Of a DNA stretch of 64,000 nucleotides, positions 36,210-48,300 are shown in pieces. Position numbers and translations under genes: made by a program. The notes beneath the pieces were generated by a model. It was not told the origin of the DNA, did not search any database, and saw only the letters and a program-made list of their open reading frames with translations. Source of the DNA: Polychytrium aggregatum (Eukaryota; Chytridiomycota; Chytridiomycetes; Polychytriales); NCBI RefSeq assembly GCF_025602895.1, contig NW_026516211.1, positions 372,001 through 436,000 of the forward strand, in the 5' to 3' direction. Positions within the stretch are counted from its first letter, which is position 1. Every line of letters begins with the position of its first letter.

Positions 36210-36807
36210 AGGGCCGATTCCACCGGTATCTGGCATCAAGACGCATAAGCCCGCGAACCAATGGCTTGTTTGAATTCCAGGGTGCGACTGTTCCGACTGC
36301 TGATCCCGGGGTACCCTGGCTCGTCGCTCAGTACTGGTACAGCGGAAATCCCGAGACAGCCCACAGTGCACTTTGGATACAGCGGCGTGGGCGAAATGAA
36401 GCGAGATGCCCTGTGCGAATCCCTGGTCACTATTTATCGATGCTGGATGCACATGCTCATTTATCGTTTGGTAATGACCATCGGCACAACGCCTCGTCCT
36501 TCGATGGCGAACATTGCTGTATGGCGACGCTACGAGGCGGCTTGTATTGAACAAGCACAATCCTATCCTTGGTCCAGAAACATCGCTTGTGGCCCACCTT
36601 CCCGTGCCCCCAATAGCTGCAATGGATGCATCACCACTGCGTGTGTGCGTATATTGGCCTCAAAGCGTCGATTATATCGAGGGCAACCTTTTGTATTTCG
36701 AGTCGTATGGACTGAGTTGTTTTTACAAACAAGAGGCGACAAATATGAAGATATTGGAAGGGGCAATAGAAGAGGCTTTGGGAATACTACAGGGCTTTGA
36801 AAGGTGT
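36210..36807. other. Intergenic space between convergent genes
   Basis: 598 bases between the MCUR1-like stop and the P450 stop. Open frames on both strands show no family similarity and no splice-consistent continuation. No gene called. Confidence 0.4.
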
Positions 36808-39289
36808 TTATGCTCGCTGCTCAACAAGGACGTCGACGCCATCTTTGTAGCCCTGGGTGATGGAGAAGACGATGCGCAACTGGCTCGGATCAAGCAGCTT
36901 GAAGTTGTACCTTTGCAGCGCGCGGATGACGAAGATCTGGGCGAGCAGGGCCATGTTAGTTTGGTGGCGACCAACACGACTTCCGAACACACAACCCAAG
37001 CCCATGTCTTCAAACATGCATTTGCGCGATCAGACGCTTACTCTTGTTTCAATGTTTGCCATCTTCTGCCCGATGCAGTTCATGGGGCCATCGCCAAAAG
37101 GCAAGTAGCTGCCGGGGTAGTGCGGCTTGATCCAACGATCAGGGTTGAACTCTTCAGGGTTCTCCCAATACTTGGGGTTCCGATGGAGATGGGAGATGAC
37201 CACGTTGATCTCAATCTGTGAGGCGAGATATTCATTGTAAAAACGTGTGAGACATAGAACGAATGGCCATAGGCCAGATATAGATGCCAGAATCGTCAAT
37301 CAAGCCCGTTTGTTTGACCAAGGAGTGGCTCTGACACTTACCCCGCTCTTGACGTGGTATCCCAGGATTTGAGTGTCCTTGGTGGTGCGGCGGGCCAACA
37401 GCGGAACAGGTGGATACATTCGAAGAGTCTCCTTGATCACCATATCGATGTACCTGCACCCAAAGGTATTGCTATGATCAGAAATTATCTCAATCCGTTG
37501 GATGGAGTGTGTCTCAGCATCATGACAACTACAGAGCAGACGCTGTGATGCAAATGACCTACTTGAACTGCGAGAGTTGCTCGTGGGCAGGCAGTCCGTC
37601 ACGGCCCAGAATGCTGTCAACTTCCTGTTGAGCCTTCTCGTACACATCCGGGTGCTTCATGAGCTCGATCATGACAAAGGTAATCAAATTGGCGGTGGTC
37701 CTGGATAGGTATGATACAGGCAGGGGCAGCCGCATGAGAATAGAGTTGGCAGAGGCAAGGAGTCCATAGCAGCGAGCGAGCGACCGTGACCAAAGCACAC
37801 GAAAGGAGAACATACTCGTGTCCGGCCAGGAAGAAGCCGTAGATTTCATCCAGGATCTCTTCTTCGGTGAATTTCTGGAAAACGCGGGCCGATTATATTA
37901 GCGAGCCATTCAGCGTCACCCTGGCTTGAAAGACGAGACTGCATCTAGTGCTGCGGCTATATGCAAGTCGCCACAGCTCCGATACAGTAGTCCTTGGCCA
38001 TTGCGCTCTGCCTTTGCGACTGGCGGTCGAGTTTGCACTTACTGCGTCTCCGCTGGTATCCACAAAGAGTAGTCGGTCCATGAGATCTTCATTTGGATGC
38101 GGCGTCGACAAGGCACGGCGTTCAGCGAGAGTCTTACGGGTAATTTCTTTGATGGCGCGCGACTCATCGATGCCAATCTTCATCCCCACGCCAAAGCGGT
38201 CCCAAAGCCACTCGTTGAGACCGAATCGGTTGCTGGTGATTTGGGCAATGTTCTTGAAGGGACTGAAGGCCTCGTCAAGTTCAGCGGGGCGGTCGAGGAG
38301 AGCGGTAGTGCCAAGGTCCTTTGAGAACGCAATCGCTCCGCTGTGACAACACAAAGTCGGATCGAGAGAGGGCGGAAGAACAGAAGGCCATGGGACAGGG
38401 CAGCCCAAAGTTTAGCTCGGCGATACTAGAATGCTTTTTGATCCTGTGATGATGCAATCTTTACTCACATGATGTCAAGCACGACGGCGTTGGCAACGAG
38501 ATGCATGTTGATTTTGGAAGAGGCACCGAGCTTGGTGATCATGAGGTCCATGTACTGGTTGGAGGCTTCCGCAGCTGCTCGCAGTTGAACCGGTCCAAAG
38601 CCGGGCTGGAGGAACTTGCGATGGCGCTTCCAGACGTCGCCGGTCGGAATCAAGAATAAAGCATAGTGGGCGATTCCCCTGTGCAGTTGGAATATCGGAA
38701 CGTTAGCGTTCGCATGGGTGTCTCAAAAGCAGGTCGTGAATTGGGCCCGACACCAAAATACGTGTGCATTTCAGCAACCCGGCGGAGTGGACAGTACGCC
38801 AACACGGTGCGCCGCTGCTTACTTGTGTGTCAGTTGAAACTCTTCGGAGCGTATAAACTCGCACTTGTCGTCGCCCTTGAGGACCCGCTTGATTTCATCG
38901 GCGTCGGAGATCAAAACACTCGTTCGGCCCAAGATATGGACGGTGCCGATCGGGCCATACTTTTCTTGGATATCATGGAAGAACATGTGGACTCTTCTGT
39001 CGGCGATGTATCTAGAGGGAGAATAGGAGCGCCGAAACGTGAGAAGCGGGGCCGGGCACGATCCTGTCGCAGCACTAATGGATACTTACTTGCCAATGGT
39101 CAGAAACTCGCCGATAAATGGCCAGCTCTTGGGGCCAGGGATCGACTTGCCACTACTGGCCGACTCGAATATGGCATAGGCGCCGGAGGCAAGTAGAACA
39201 GTGCCCGCAATCGCCAACTGGGTGCCGTATTGTCGAGCGAAGGCAAGGCCGCTCTGGATCAGAGGTTCTGTCGTCAGGGTCGTCGACAT
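36808..39289 (-). CDS. Cytochrome P450 monooxygenase
   Basis: A microsomal-type P450 split over about nine exons; the substrate cannot be inferred. The N-terminus (start 39289) has a membrane anchor (LAIAGTVLLASGAYAIF) followed by the hinge SIPGPKSWPFIGEF. Further exons give IQEKYGPIGTVHI, GDVWKRHRKFLQPGF (helix C WxxxR), and the I-helix AGHETTANLITF, whose GAG-T junction is rebuilt across an intron. The K-helix is VIKETLRMYPPVPLLARR (ExxR), then NPKYWENPEEFNPDRW and the heme loop LPFGDGPMNCIGQKMA with its Cys ligand. The last exon ends FSITQGYKDGVDVLVEQRA. All catalytic landmarks are present. A TATA-like GATATAAC lies about 80 bases upstream of the start. Confidence 0.94.
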
Positions 39290-39716
39290 TGCAGTGAAGA
39301 GGGGAGGAAGAAGGGCGCGTTGTGAGAGGGGATCTGAGGTGAGGTGTTGTGGACTGACGCCGAGCGGCACGGCGTTATATCGGCCGCGCCAGGGTTGGGC
39401 CTTGGCAGAACGGACGAGATTGATGCCCGATCTGCCGGCGGATGACCGGCAAATCTTGCTTTCGGCTTTTGGCTTGGCGCGGTGGAGGCACTGCCTGCGC
39501 GGCCCTGGCAACGTGTTCGGTAAGGCTGTGCCTCCTGGCTCTGGCCAGCGACCCCGACACGCAGCACTCTTGGCACGCCACTCCATGGATGATTCGAATC
39601 GGGGGGAGTGCATGTATTACTCATCGGAGACGGCCTGTCTTGGCGTTCGTCTGGAAGCCCGCTGCGATTTATCAGAAAGGCCGAGTCTCGCCCATGGAAA
39701 GGCTATTGATCAGACA
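39290..39716 (-). promoter_or_regulatory. P450 upstream region / CWC21 3' flank
   Basis: 427 bases between the P450 start and the CWC21 stop, both on the minus strand. A TATA-like element lies near 39375. No gene seen. Confidence 0.45.
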
Positions 39717-41106
39717 CTAGCTCCGGTCGCTCTGGCTGCTGGCGCTCGCCCTGCGACGTGGATTATGACGCGGACTGCGGCTGGGACTGCGGCTTGGGCT
39801 GTAGCTGTCGCTTCGGGCACGGCTGGATCGTCGGCGATCTCTGCGAGACGACAGGTCGGAGGCATCGCTACCGCTCGGACTCGGACTGCGGGACTTGCGG
39901 CTCGACGATCGCTGCTGAGACCGCCGTGGCGGTGAGGCGGCCCGGCCTCTGCCACGGGGATGGGCGTCCTCAGGGATATTAGTTGACGACGGCGGTCGGC
40001 GAGCCTCCACGTCGGGCGAAGCGCTGCGGCGGCGGGGACGCTGTTGGGGTGGCGACACCGAGCCTTTCGATCGTAGGTCTGGAGATCGGTCCGAGTTCGA
40101 TCGCGAGGGCGAGCGACGTCGGCGCCGCCCGTGGCTATCGTCCCGGTGTTCGTCCCGGTGTTCGTCCCGGTGTTCGCCACGTCGCATGGCCTCTCGGTCT
40201 GCGTCTCTGCGACGCAGCTCCTTTTCTCTTCTGCGCTGCTCTTCCTCGAATCGTGCCTGTCGCTCCTCTTCGCGGCGTGCTCGCTCAAGCATGCGCTCTT
40301 GCTTTTTGGCGTTCTACGGACACAGGGAGAGCCACACGTCAATGCATGCTTCAAACATGGTCACCACCCGTCGAATACATCTTTGCACGCCGATGCATTG
40401 CTGGGCAAGACCGCCTGCATCAGGCTCGATTCCGGCTTGCCGGGCGTACCTGGATCTCGGGATCAAAGGCGGCGCCTTCAACATGCTCCGCCTCTCGGAT
40501 GCCAAAGGCACGGGCAAGATTCCTATTCTTTTCTTCTTTTGCAGCCGCGAGGTGGTGCACTTCGTGGCTCTGGATCTCCTTCAGGCTCTTCTGGAAGTTG
40601 CCCAGTTTCTGGAGCAGCTCCTTTCGCAGCTCATCGACCTTGTCCTCGATCTCCGATTCGTCAACCCCCGATTCTTCCAGAGTGTCCCTGAGCTCCAAGC
40701 ACTTGATTTCGATCTCTCGCTTTTTGTCGTGCGTCAGGATGTCTTCGTTGGGCTTTTTGAACGGAGCTGGGTTGCTACGGCTGGGGTCGTCTCGGCGATA
40801 GTCCTGTTTCTCGCGAGGCCGCAGCGACGAGAGATTGCGCTGGACGTATCCGTTTGTTCCGGATCCACGGGCAGTCGACAGACCTGCAGACAGAGCCAGT
40901 TTGCAATGTGAGTGTGCAATTGGTGGACATAATCCAGTCGGCGGTGGAGGTCGGCCGATTTGCGCCGAGGAAGCTTGGGCGGTCACGCAACGCTCGCTGG
41001 CCAGGACAGCACCCGATCAAAGTATCGGGTGTCTGGGCATTGGGCATCGGGAATCGGAGCATCGGAGCATCGGAGTGTTGATACACCTACCTATGCCGTT
41101 GTACAT
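39717..41106 (-). CDS. CWC21: Cwc21/SRm300-like splicing factor with RS domain
   Basis: A spliceosome component that binds Prp8/Snu114 near the catalytic centre (the yeast Cwc21 / human SRRM2 family). Three exons in phase give about 348 residues. Exon 1 is only 16 nt (41106-41091) and encodes the invariant MYNGIG start. Exon 2 (40883-40450) has the rest of the signature LSTARGSGTNGYVQRNLSSL and the Cwf21 helices (DILTHDKKREIEIKCLELRD...LEESGVDESEIEDKVDELR). Exon 3 (40313-39717) is a basic coiled region (RARREEERQARFEEEQRR) followed by a long Arg/Ser domain with SRSPSRSPR-type dipeptides, so the protein is nearer to the metazoan SRm300 N-terminus than to the short yeast form. Confidence 0.94.
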
Positions 41107-41630
41107 TATGCTGGTATCGCTGGACCTGCGGTGGGTGATGGGTGATGGGTGTGATGGGTGTGGTGGGTGTGGTGTGGATAAGCAAGGGATCTCGAATCTC
41201 GGCGGGTTTGTGTTGGCTGACCCAGCCAGTCCAGCCAGTCCAGCCAGTCCAGCCAGTCCAGCCAGTCCAGCCAGTCCAGCCAGTCCAGCCAGTCCAGCCA
41301 GTCCAGCCAGTCCAGCCAGTCCAGCCAGTCCAGCCAGTCCAGCCAGTCCAGCCAGTCCAGCCAGTCCAGCCAGTCCAGCCAATCCAGCCAGTCCAGCCAT
41401 CCCCACATGCCATCCACGTGCAAATCCAATCTCCGTTTCTCCGGCGGCTCGGACCACACACACACACCGCTCCGCGTCCTTCACGCGCCGCTTCCCGGCC
41501 TGTGGATCGGCCTGGCATTTCCGTCCTCGGGTCTGCCTCGGTCCGTCCGAGTTTTCTGTCGTTCATCGTCTTGCGTCTGCTGCTCCGGCCCACCGCCCGC
41601 CCTCTTCCTCTGTCGTCTCTTTCTTCAAGC
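41107..41630. promoter_or_regulatory. Divergent CWC21 / ACAD promoter region with satellites
   Basis: 524 bases between two divergent start codons. A third of it is the 9-bp satellite listed next; a GGTGATGGGTGTG-type repeat (about 41129-41173) lies between that satellite and CWC21. No TATA box recognised. Confidence 0.5.
41221..41398. repeat. 9-bp satellite (CCAGCCAGT)n, about 19 copies
   Basis: An almost perfect array of CCAGCCAGT. Because the unit is three codons long and lacks stops, all six frames stay open, giving PAS, QPV, SSQ-like or GLA, GWT, WLD tripeptide repeats. These explain the long artificial reading frames here. One or two units near the right end carry substitutions. Confidence 0.97.
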
Positions 41631-44268
41631 ATGATCCGCTGGGCTCGTTCATCGCTGCAGCTTGCGCGCACCTCGCTCAGGTAGGTCCTACCGCTGTGTC
41701 CGCGGATGATCGAGGGCGTCGATTGCTGTCCAGCCTTCCTGGCTTACAGATGCCTCGCCTCGATCTGAACCGCCCGATGTCTCGCTCTCTCGCTCAGTGC
41801 TCCCAAGCCTTCTCTGGCTCGAGGATCTCTGCGCACGTTTGCCTCGCAGTCGTCGCTCAACTCCTTCACTGCCGAGGAGAACATGCTCCGCGAAACAGGT
41901 GAGCAGGCCGCCCTGGCTCCCACGATGCACCCAAATCGGAGCGCCATCGGAGCGCCATCGGATACCATGATCTGACCGTCTTTCAAACGCAGTCCGCAAA
42001 TTCGCTGTCGAGCAGGTCAAACCCTTGGTCGCCAAAATGGATGAGTCTGAGGAGCTGGACAAGGGGGTTCTTAAGGGCCTCTTCGAGCAGGGCGTAAGTC
42101 AGTGGCGGGTTGCTGAGCCGGGATAGTCAGGGCCGACTCGTTTATTTGTTGGCCGAGACATGGCATCTAAACTCCATGCCAAGGTCGATAAATGGAACAG
42201 ACATGGCACGTCTTGCCTGTGGATGGCACTGTGACGGCGCCGCTCACCGTCCAGTTGTCCCCTTCAACTCCAACTCTCAGCTTATGGGCATCGAAACCAG
42301 CTCCGATTACAACGGAGCCGACTGCTCCTTCACTTCGGCCATCATCGTTATCGAAGGTAGCGAAGCTTTCCGGGACAGGCAGCGGTGATCAGCCCTATGC
42401 CAGAGAGTGCGTTTCTGCCGGGCTGTTCCTGATGCGCCTCCATCTCTGCGACCCTTAGAACTGGCCAAGATCGACCCCTCGATCAGTGTTATTTGCGATG
42501 TGCAAAACACCCTTGTCAACACTCTATTCCGCAAGTACGCTACTAAGGAGCAGCAAGAAAAGTACCTCACTCGTCTCGCAACCGACACGGTGAGTAGCTG
42601 CGTGTGCGGGTGCCACTCCCACGGCCGACTCCGCCCGCGGTCGCCGTCAGGATGTCGCCCCTCTTTCCCAGTACTGATCCAATCTACCGCCGCCAGGTTG
42701 GCTGCTTCTGTCTCTCTGAGGCGGGCTCGGGCAGTGATGCATTTTCTCTGACAACCCGTGCCACCAAGGAGGGTGATCACTATATCCTGAGCGGCTCCAA
42801 GATGTGGATCACCAACTCCAAGGAGGCCGATATCTTCCTGGTCTTTGCCAACATCGACCCCTCCAAGGGATACAAGGGAATCACCTGCTTTATCGTTGAG
42901 AAGGAGATGGGCGTCAAGATTGCCAAGAAGGAAACTAAGGTAATGACCCGTCGCGGCGCAACGGGTCAACAATAGCCGCGACGAACAGCGGCATAGAGAG
43001 CTGCCGTGCCGCTTAAAATGGATCCAGTTCAGCAATGGCATGTGCTGTCTTCACTAACGCTGTCCACTGGCATTCGTCCTCTCTTAGCTTGGTATCCGCG
43101 CCTCCTCGACCTGCGCTCTCTCCTTTGACGACATCAAGGTAAGCTCCTCACCAATCACTTTCCCACCGAGCCGGGCTGCTATGACCCAGAGACCCTACAC
43201 ATTTGCAATGCCAGCGCATCTGTGTGATAAGCCATGAGCTTCTTCGTTATAATATGTGGCTACGGACCACCAGAGGCCTCGCTTGGCGAGTAAATGCTTC
43301 CGCGGACCCCGCAATATGTGTCTGATCCTGCCCATGGCTGGGTGTCGACTTTCGCGGGCTCTAGGTTCCTGCCGAAAATGTCCTTGGGGAGGTCGGCAAA
43401 GGATACAAGTATGCCATCGAGATCCTCAACGAGGGCCGCATCGGCATTGCTGCCCAAATGCTTGGTCTTGCCCAAGGTGTCTTTGACGAGGCCCTTGCGT
43501 ACGCCTTCCAGCGAAAGCAGTTCAACACTCTCATCGGCGATTTCCAGGTGGGTGTCCTCTGGCACGTGTGTCCTTAGAAACACCGAGCGCATACGACCTT
43601 GGTGAACTCACACTTTCGATTTTCCTGTCGCGACCAATACGGCAAACAGGGCGTCCAGCACCAGTACGCCCAAGTTGCTGTGGAGATTGAAGCCGCCCGT
43701 CTCCTGACTTACAATGCCGCCCGGTTGAAGGAGGAAGGCAAGAGCTTTGTCAAGGAGGCCGCCATGGCCAAGCTTTACGCTTCGCAGGTCGCCGAAAAGT
43801 CCGCATCCAAGGCAATCGAGTGGGTTGGCGGAGTCGGATTTACACGAGGTGGGTAGCCCGCGCAGCCTTCGCCGTGGGCGAGATGCTGAGGTGCAGCGCA
43901 CATCGTCCTGTGTCACAGTCCATTGACAGCACCGGATCAATGAAATCGTGAGAGAAAGCGATCGGAGTCTCGGAATCACTCTAACTGACTGACTTGCGTT
44001 TCGACACAGAGTTCCCGATTGAAAAGTTCTTCCGCGACTGCAAGATTGGCGCCATCTACGAGGTGAGTGATAGAGAGAGCTGCTGGCTTTGCACTGCGAA
44101 TGTAATTCCTCCGCGCCTATCATCCGGTGTTTGTGGATCGCAGCCTATTGGCAGGGCCACTTTGCTGCTCCGCATTCCGGCAATACTCATCTCTGCGGCC
44201 ATCTCCAGGGAACGTCCAACATTCAGCTCCAGACCATTGCCAAGATGCTCCGAAGCAAATACGTGTAA
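41631..44268 (+). CDS. ACADSB: Short/branched-chain acyl-CoA dehydrogenase, mitochondrial
   Basis: A mitochondrial FAD enzyme oxidising short branched acyl-CoAs, for example 2-methylbutyryl-CoA in isoleucine breakdown. About eleven exons in phase. Exon 1 encodes a presequence ([17 protein letters not shown]). Landmarks follow: [58 protein letters not shown], the FAD/substrate loop [107 protein letters not shown] and the catalytic-Glu segment [19 protein letters not shown]. It ends MLRSKYV. Similarity runs the full length and is closest to the SBCAD subgroup. The 9-bp satellite lies upstream. Confidence 0.96.
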
Positions 44269-44339
44269 ATGCCTGATTGACGGCAAGACACGACAGCGTT
44301 CGCACAGTCAAAGGTTTACATAGTCGAGCGAAACGCTAG

Positions 44340-44740
44340 CTTTTGCGATCTTGAGGCGCCATTCTCCTGGATCTCGAAGACACAAGTCATGGTGTGTCCA
44401 AGAGCACTGCTTTCCAACATACTCCCGACTTTGGTGTCGCTACGTTGCGATCCTACAGCTTGATGCACACAATCTTGATATGCCAGTCGATCGACGGCCA
44501 AGGTCGGCTTAGCACATTTGGATGCGCGTGTTCCAATCTACGTTTCTCGCAGCAATATAGTACACTTTGCACATGAGCAAACCGGTGCCTCCTGGGACTG
44601 GATGCAGAGCCCTTGCCTTGATGCCATTTCATTTTGGAAACGCTGCAAGAATCGGACCACCTTGTCTCCTTCGCACAATCAGCGCATCCTTGAGTGCGTC
44701 TCGCGAGCACCGCCATTTTGGATCCGCAACATTGCACACA
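44340..44740 (-). pseudogene. Decayed second Fanzor-like copy
   Basis: Minus-strand sequence aligns with part of the Fanzor frame at 33.3-33.6 kb. Shared segments include QGKGSASSPRRHRFA here against QGKGYASSPRRLRFA there (nucleotide identity extends through CATCCAGTCCCAGGAG), and a region reading WHIKIVCIK then DRNVATPKSG, matching SKIHVCSVNEFNTSQ. The copy needs frame changes and crosses in-frame stops, and no zinc ribbon or RuvC-III motif was found. It is a relic. Overall identity to the other copy is low, so it is not a recent duplicate. Confidence 0.7.
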
Positions 44741-45307
44741 CCTGACTCGGATGTGTCGTTTTCGCCTGGAGGGCCTCTTGGTGGCCAGAGTCGCTTTGGA
44801 TGCGGTCTATCGGTGACGACGCTCTCGGGACAGACGCTGTCGAGTCGCAACCAGGACGAGTGGTCACGGGGCGTGCGCCGAGGCGAGCAAGGCCAAGTCC
44901 CCGTCTCTGACGATTTGCGGCGCCAGCCTTCGTGGCCTGAGCAGATTTGTTGCGCATTCTGGGTGCGCATCGACCGAGGCTACGATCGATTCCACAATCG
45001 CACAGGGCACGCCCAACAACCCAAGGTAATGTGTCGGCTCTTGGGCTGGCAGCGTCGGCAGATCGCTCCCTCGCGGTATCGAAAGGAGATGCGGCCCAGG
45101 AGGAAGGACCGATCGGCATCCTGCATGGCTGGGCAAGGCAGCGCAGGCACTGATGACGCTGCCGACCGCCGCTTACACCATTGTCTGCATATATAGGGCA
45201 GGGAAAGACGTCTCCAGGGCCGCATAGTCCTCTGTTAGTTACGATAGCCTGCGCTCCCGCAGGACCATTCCCGTTACCTCGACATCCCAACCACCCAAAA
45301 CCGAGAC
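44741..45307 (+). promoter_or_regulatory. CLC upstream region
   Basis: 567 bases between the Fanzor relic and the CLC start. GCATATATAG near 45187-45196 is a TATA-box candidate about 115 bases upstream of the start codon at 45308. Open frames on both strands show no family similarity. Confidence 0.5.
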
Positions 45308-48300
45308 ATGGCCTCCCGCTTCTCTGAGCTATGGTCGGCCGTGACTGCATCCTTCCAGCCCACCGAACGCTTCCAGCGACCCCGGCTCCGGACCCGCCCG
45401 CATAGCTCGGGCGGCCCTATTCCACGTCCGTCCGAAGATAACGCTGGCAGTCTCCTGATGGCGCCCGATGACGGCCCCGATGCCCATACCACACAATCGT
45501 CGTCTCTGGGGCGGCCGCTGATATCACTACCGGCTCCTGGCTCGTCGCCGCTCAAGTAATGGCTCGCTCCGATTTATTCCTGTCTGCACCTGACTATTTC
45601 GGCTAGATGTCGGTCGATGATGTTGCCCTTGCCTCGACCGTGTGTATTGGCTCACCCTGTTGCAAGTCGCCTGCCGCCTGCCGTCTTGAGTTGCGGTCGT
45701 TGGCGATATCGGGCTATAAGCTGCACCCATCGCCATTGACCGAGCCACTGCCTATCCCGTCTCATGCGTCCATGCCAGCCGTCCAAAGTCGGTTCCCGAA
45801 ACAAGAGTGCCAGCCGAAGACCCGGAGCAACGTGCCTCGGTCAATTTGATCGATTTGGACGAGCCCGAGGATACTTGGAAGGAGATCTATGAAGACTTCA
45901 CCACAATAGGTCAGTTTAGAATGCGATCTGCCATCGCCGCTCCAAGCGGCCGCATTAGCGCTGCACGGACCTGCATGGACCGGACAGATATCAGGACCTT
46001 TTGATGCGACAGCCGTGTTCTATCCCTCGTGCGTATCCTGCTCAGTAATATGCGCGAAGGTTCATGAAGCTTTTATGCTGTATCATCTCCGGGATGCATC
46101 CACAGCCGGGCACTAACGACAAAACCACTTTTGGCCGTTGCGACTGGCGCATGTCCCTTCAGATTGGATGAGAGATTTCATGCGCGACCACCGCAGGCAA
46201 AACAAGATCAAGCTGGACAACCAGTGGACGGGCTGGGAGGCCCAGATTCGAGTAATCTTTGATGCAACCCAGTCCTGGATCCTGATCTCGATCGTAGGTC
46301 TGTCCTCGTCAGAGTTTCGATAGCAAGGCTGCCGTGGCTCCGTGTCGAACATTCTGTTGGAAGCGGCGCATTTATTGAAACCTGACACAGCGCTCTCTGT
46401 ATCCCTCCAGGCGTGACCATTGGAGTTATAGCATCCTGGATTGCGGTCGTGGCCGCTTGGCTCACCGACGCCCGTATCGGATATTGTCGGGCCGACTGGT
46501 ATCTAACCAAGAGCGTGTGCTGCGCCGGTCTTGATCATCACGGTAATGCCGGGAGTGCGCACAATGCTGGCTTGACGAGCAAGCCAGAAATCAGTCGTAG
46601 CAGATGGCCAGCAGCCAACGAAGCCATTGGAACTAGACGGATATGTCGTGACCAGTACCACTGATGCTCGCCAACCATCTGCTCGCACTTGGACGTCAGA
46701 CGAACACTGTTCGGACTGGATCGACTGGAGCACAGCCTATTTTGGCGGATCCTTTTTCGTTGTCAATCTATTGGCTTACGTGCTCATGTCGGTAAGGATT
46801 TGAAACGACACTGTGGCGAAGGCCACTGGCAGATAGTAGTCGTTGCATCAGTTCGAACGGATGGGCACTAACACACTCTCTTCCAGACTGTATTTGCGAC
46901 CCTATGCTCGATCTTTGTCGTCAAGATTGCACCGTACGCCACCGGATCCGGCACACCTGAAATCAAGACTATTCTAGGCGGCTTTATCATCAAGGGATTC
47001 TTTGGGCTGCGCACCCTGATTGTGAAGACAATTGGTTTGGTAAGATGCGTTGTGCGAGCAACGTTGCGGCGATGCTGCTGACCGCCATTAGCGCCTCTCC
47101 CAACTTGGATGATATCACATGGCGTTCTGGCTGGTCGTCTCGGCCTGACTTGCGATGCTGTTCTTTCTTCCCTTCGACAGCCTCTCACCGTGGCATCTGG
47201 ACTAGCTGTGGGAAAGGAAGGGCCCATGATCCATGCCGCCTGTTGTGTTGGAAACATCTTTCCTCGATTCTTTCCCAAGTACCACAATAACGAGGGCAGG
47301 TTGCGAGAGATCCTTTCCGGTTAGTGACAACCGCGCAAGAACCCGCAGACACCGAAAAATGACTGCCCGGCTAATCCTGGATCGCTCTCGGCTATCAACT
47401 AGCTGCTTCTGCTGCGGGCGTAGCCGTCGCCTTTGGTGGTAAGTTTGGGGCGCCGTCAATGGGTGCCATCAGCCCCATGCCGAGCTTAGCTGACGAATTG
47501 TCCTCTAGAAAGCCATACACCACATGGATATAGCGTGTCCTTTCTTTGTTAGCACTCGCAGTTAGCACTCGCAGTTGGCACTCGCAGTTGGCTATTCCTA
47601 ACAGTGCACTGCTTTCCTTCACAGCACCCATCGGCGGTGTGCTATTCTCGCTGGAGGTAAGCGGCAAGTGTGATTCCTGGCCAGCGATATGCAAATACAA
47701 AGCAAGCCTGGTTGCTAACTCGTCACCTTCTCCTCTGTCGTGACGGACCATTCTTGTGAACATGATGGCTCCGCTGCACAGGAACTGAGCTCGTACTTCC
47801 CCTCCAAGACCATGGTTCGAAGCTTTTTCTGTGCCCTAGTATCCTGCGTAACGCTTCAGGTACAGATACGCTATCGCAACTTGCCTGGACTGGCTTGTTC
47901 GGTACTTTCCTCACCCCCACAAAACTCACTGGTCCGCTTCTTCGGATTCGCCAGATCATCGACCCATATAGAGGCAAGCGAGTCATGTATCAAGTCACCT
48001 ACTCGCGCGATTGGTACTTTTTCGAGGTTGTGTTTTTCCTCTTGATCGGTCTGTTTGGAGTAAGTTGGCCTTCATATTCTCTTCGTAACCCCCATCACCG
48101 ATGGAGTGCAGCCAGCTGCGATGCTTGAGTCATGTCTGTACCTGCATATATGCTTGCATCTCACACGCTACTCATTCCTAGGGTCTCTGTGGCGCTCTCT
48201 TGATTCACCTCAATTTGCGAGTGCAAGCCTTTCGGAAACATTCGTGGCTGCAAAAGTTCCCGATCACCGAAGTGGCTGTACTTTCGGCCGCCACGGGATT

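Noticed and set aside
36514-37221. 235-codon plus-strand frame over the P450 3' end
   Set aside because: Antisense to the last P450 exons, which carry the heme-binding loop; no family features of its own.
39580-39625. TTCGAATC element as a possible tRNA T-arm
   Set aside because: No matching acceptor stem, D-arm or anticodon arm could be folded around it.
40835-41902. Long Pro-Ala-Ser repeat reading frame and its Gly-Leu-Ala and Trp-rich antisense counterparts
   Set aside because: Entirely produced by the 9-bp satellite and flanking stop-poor DNA; it overlaps two real divergent genes.
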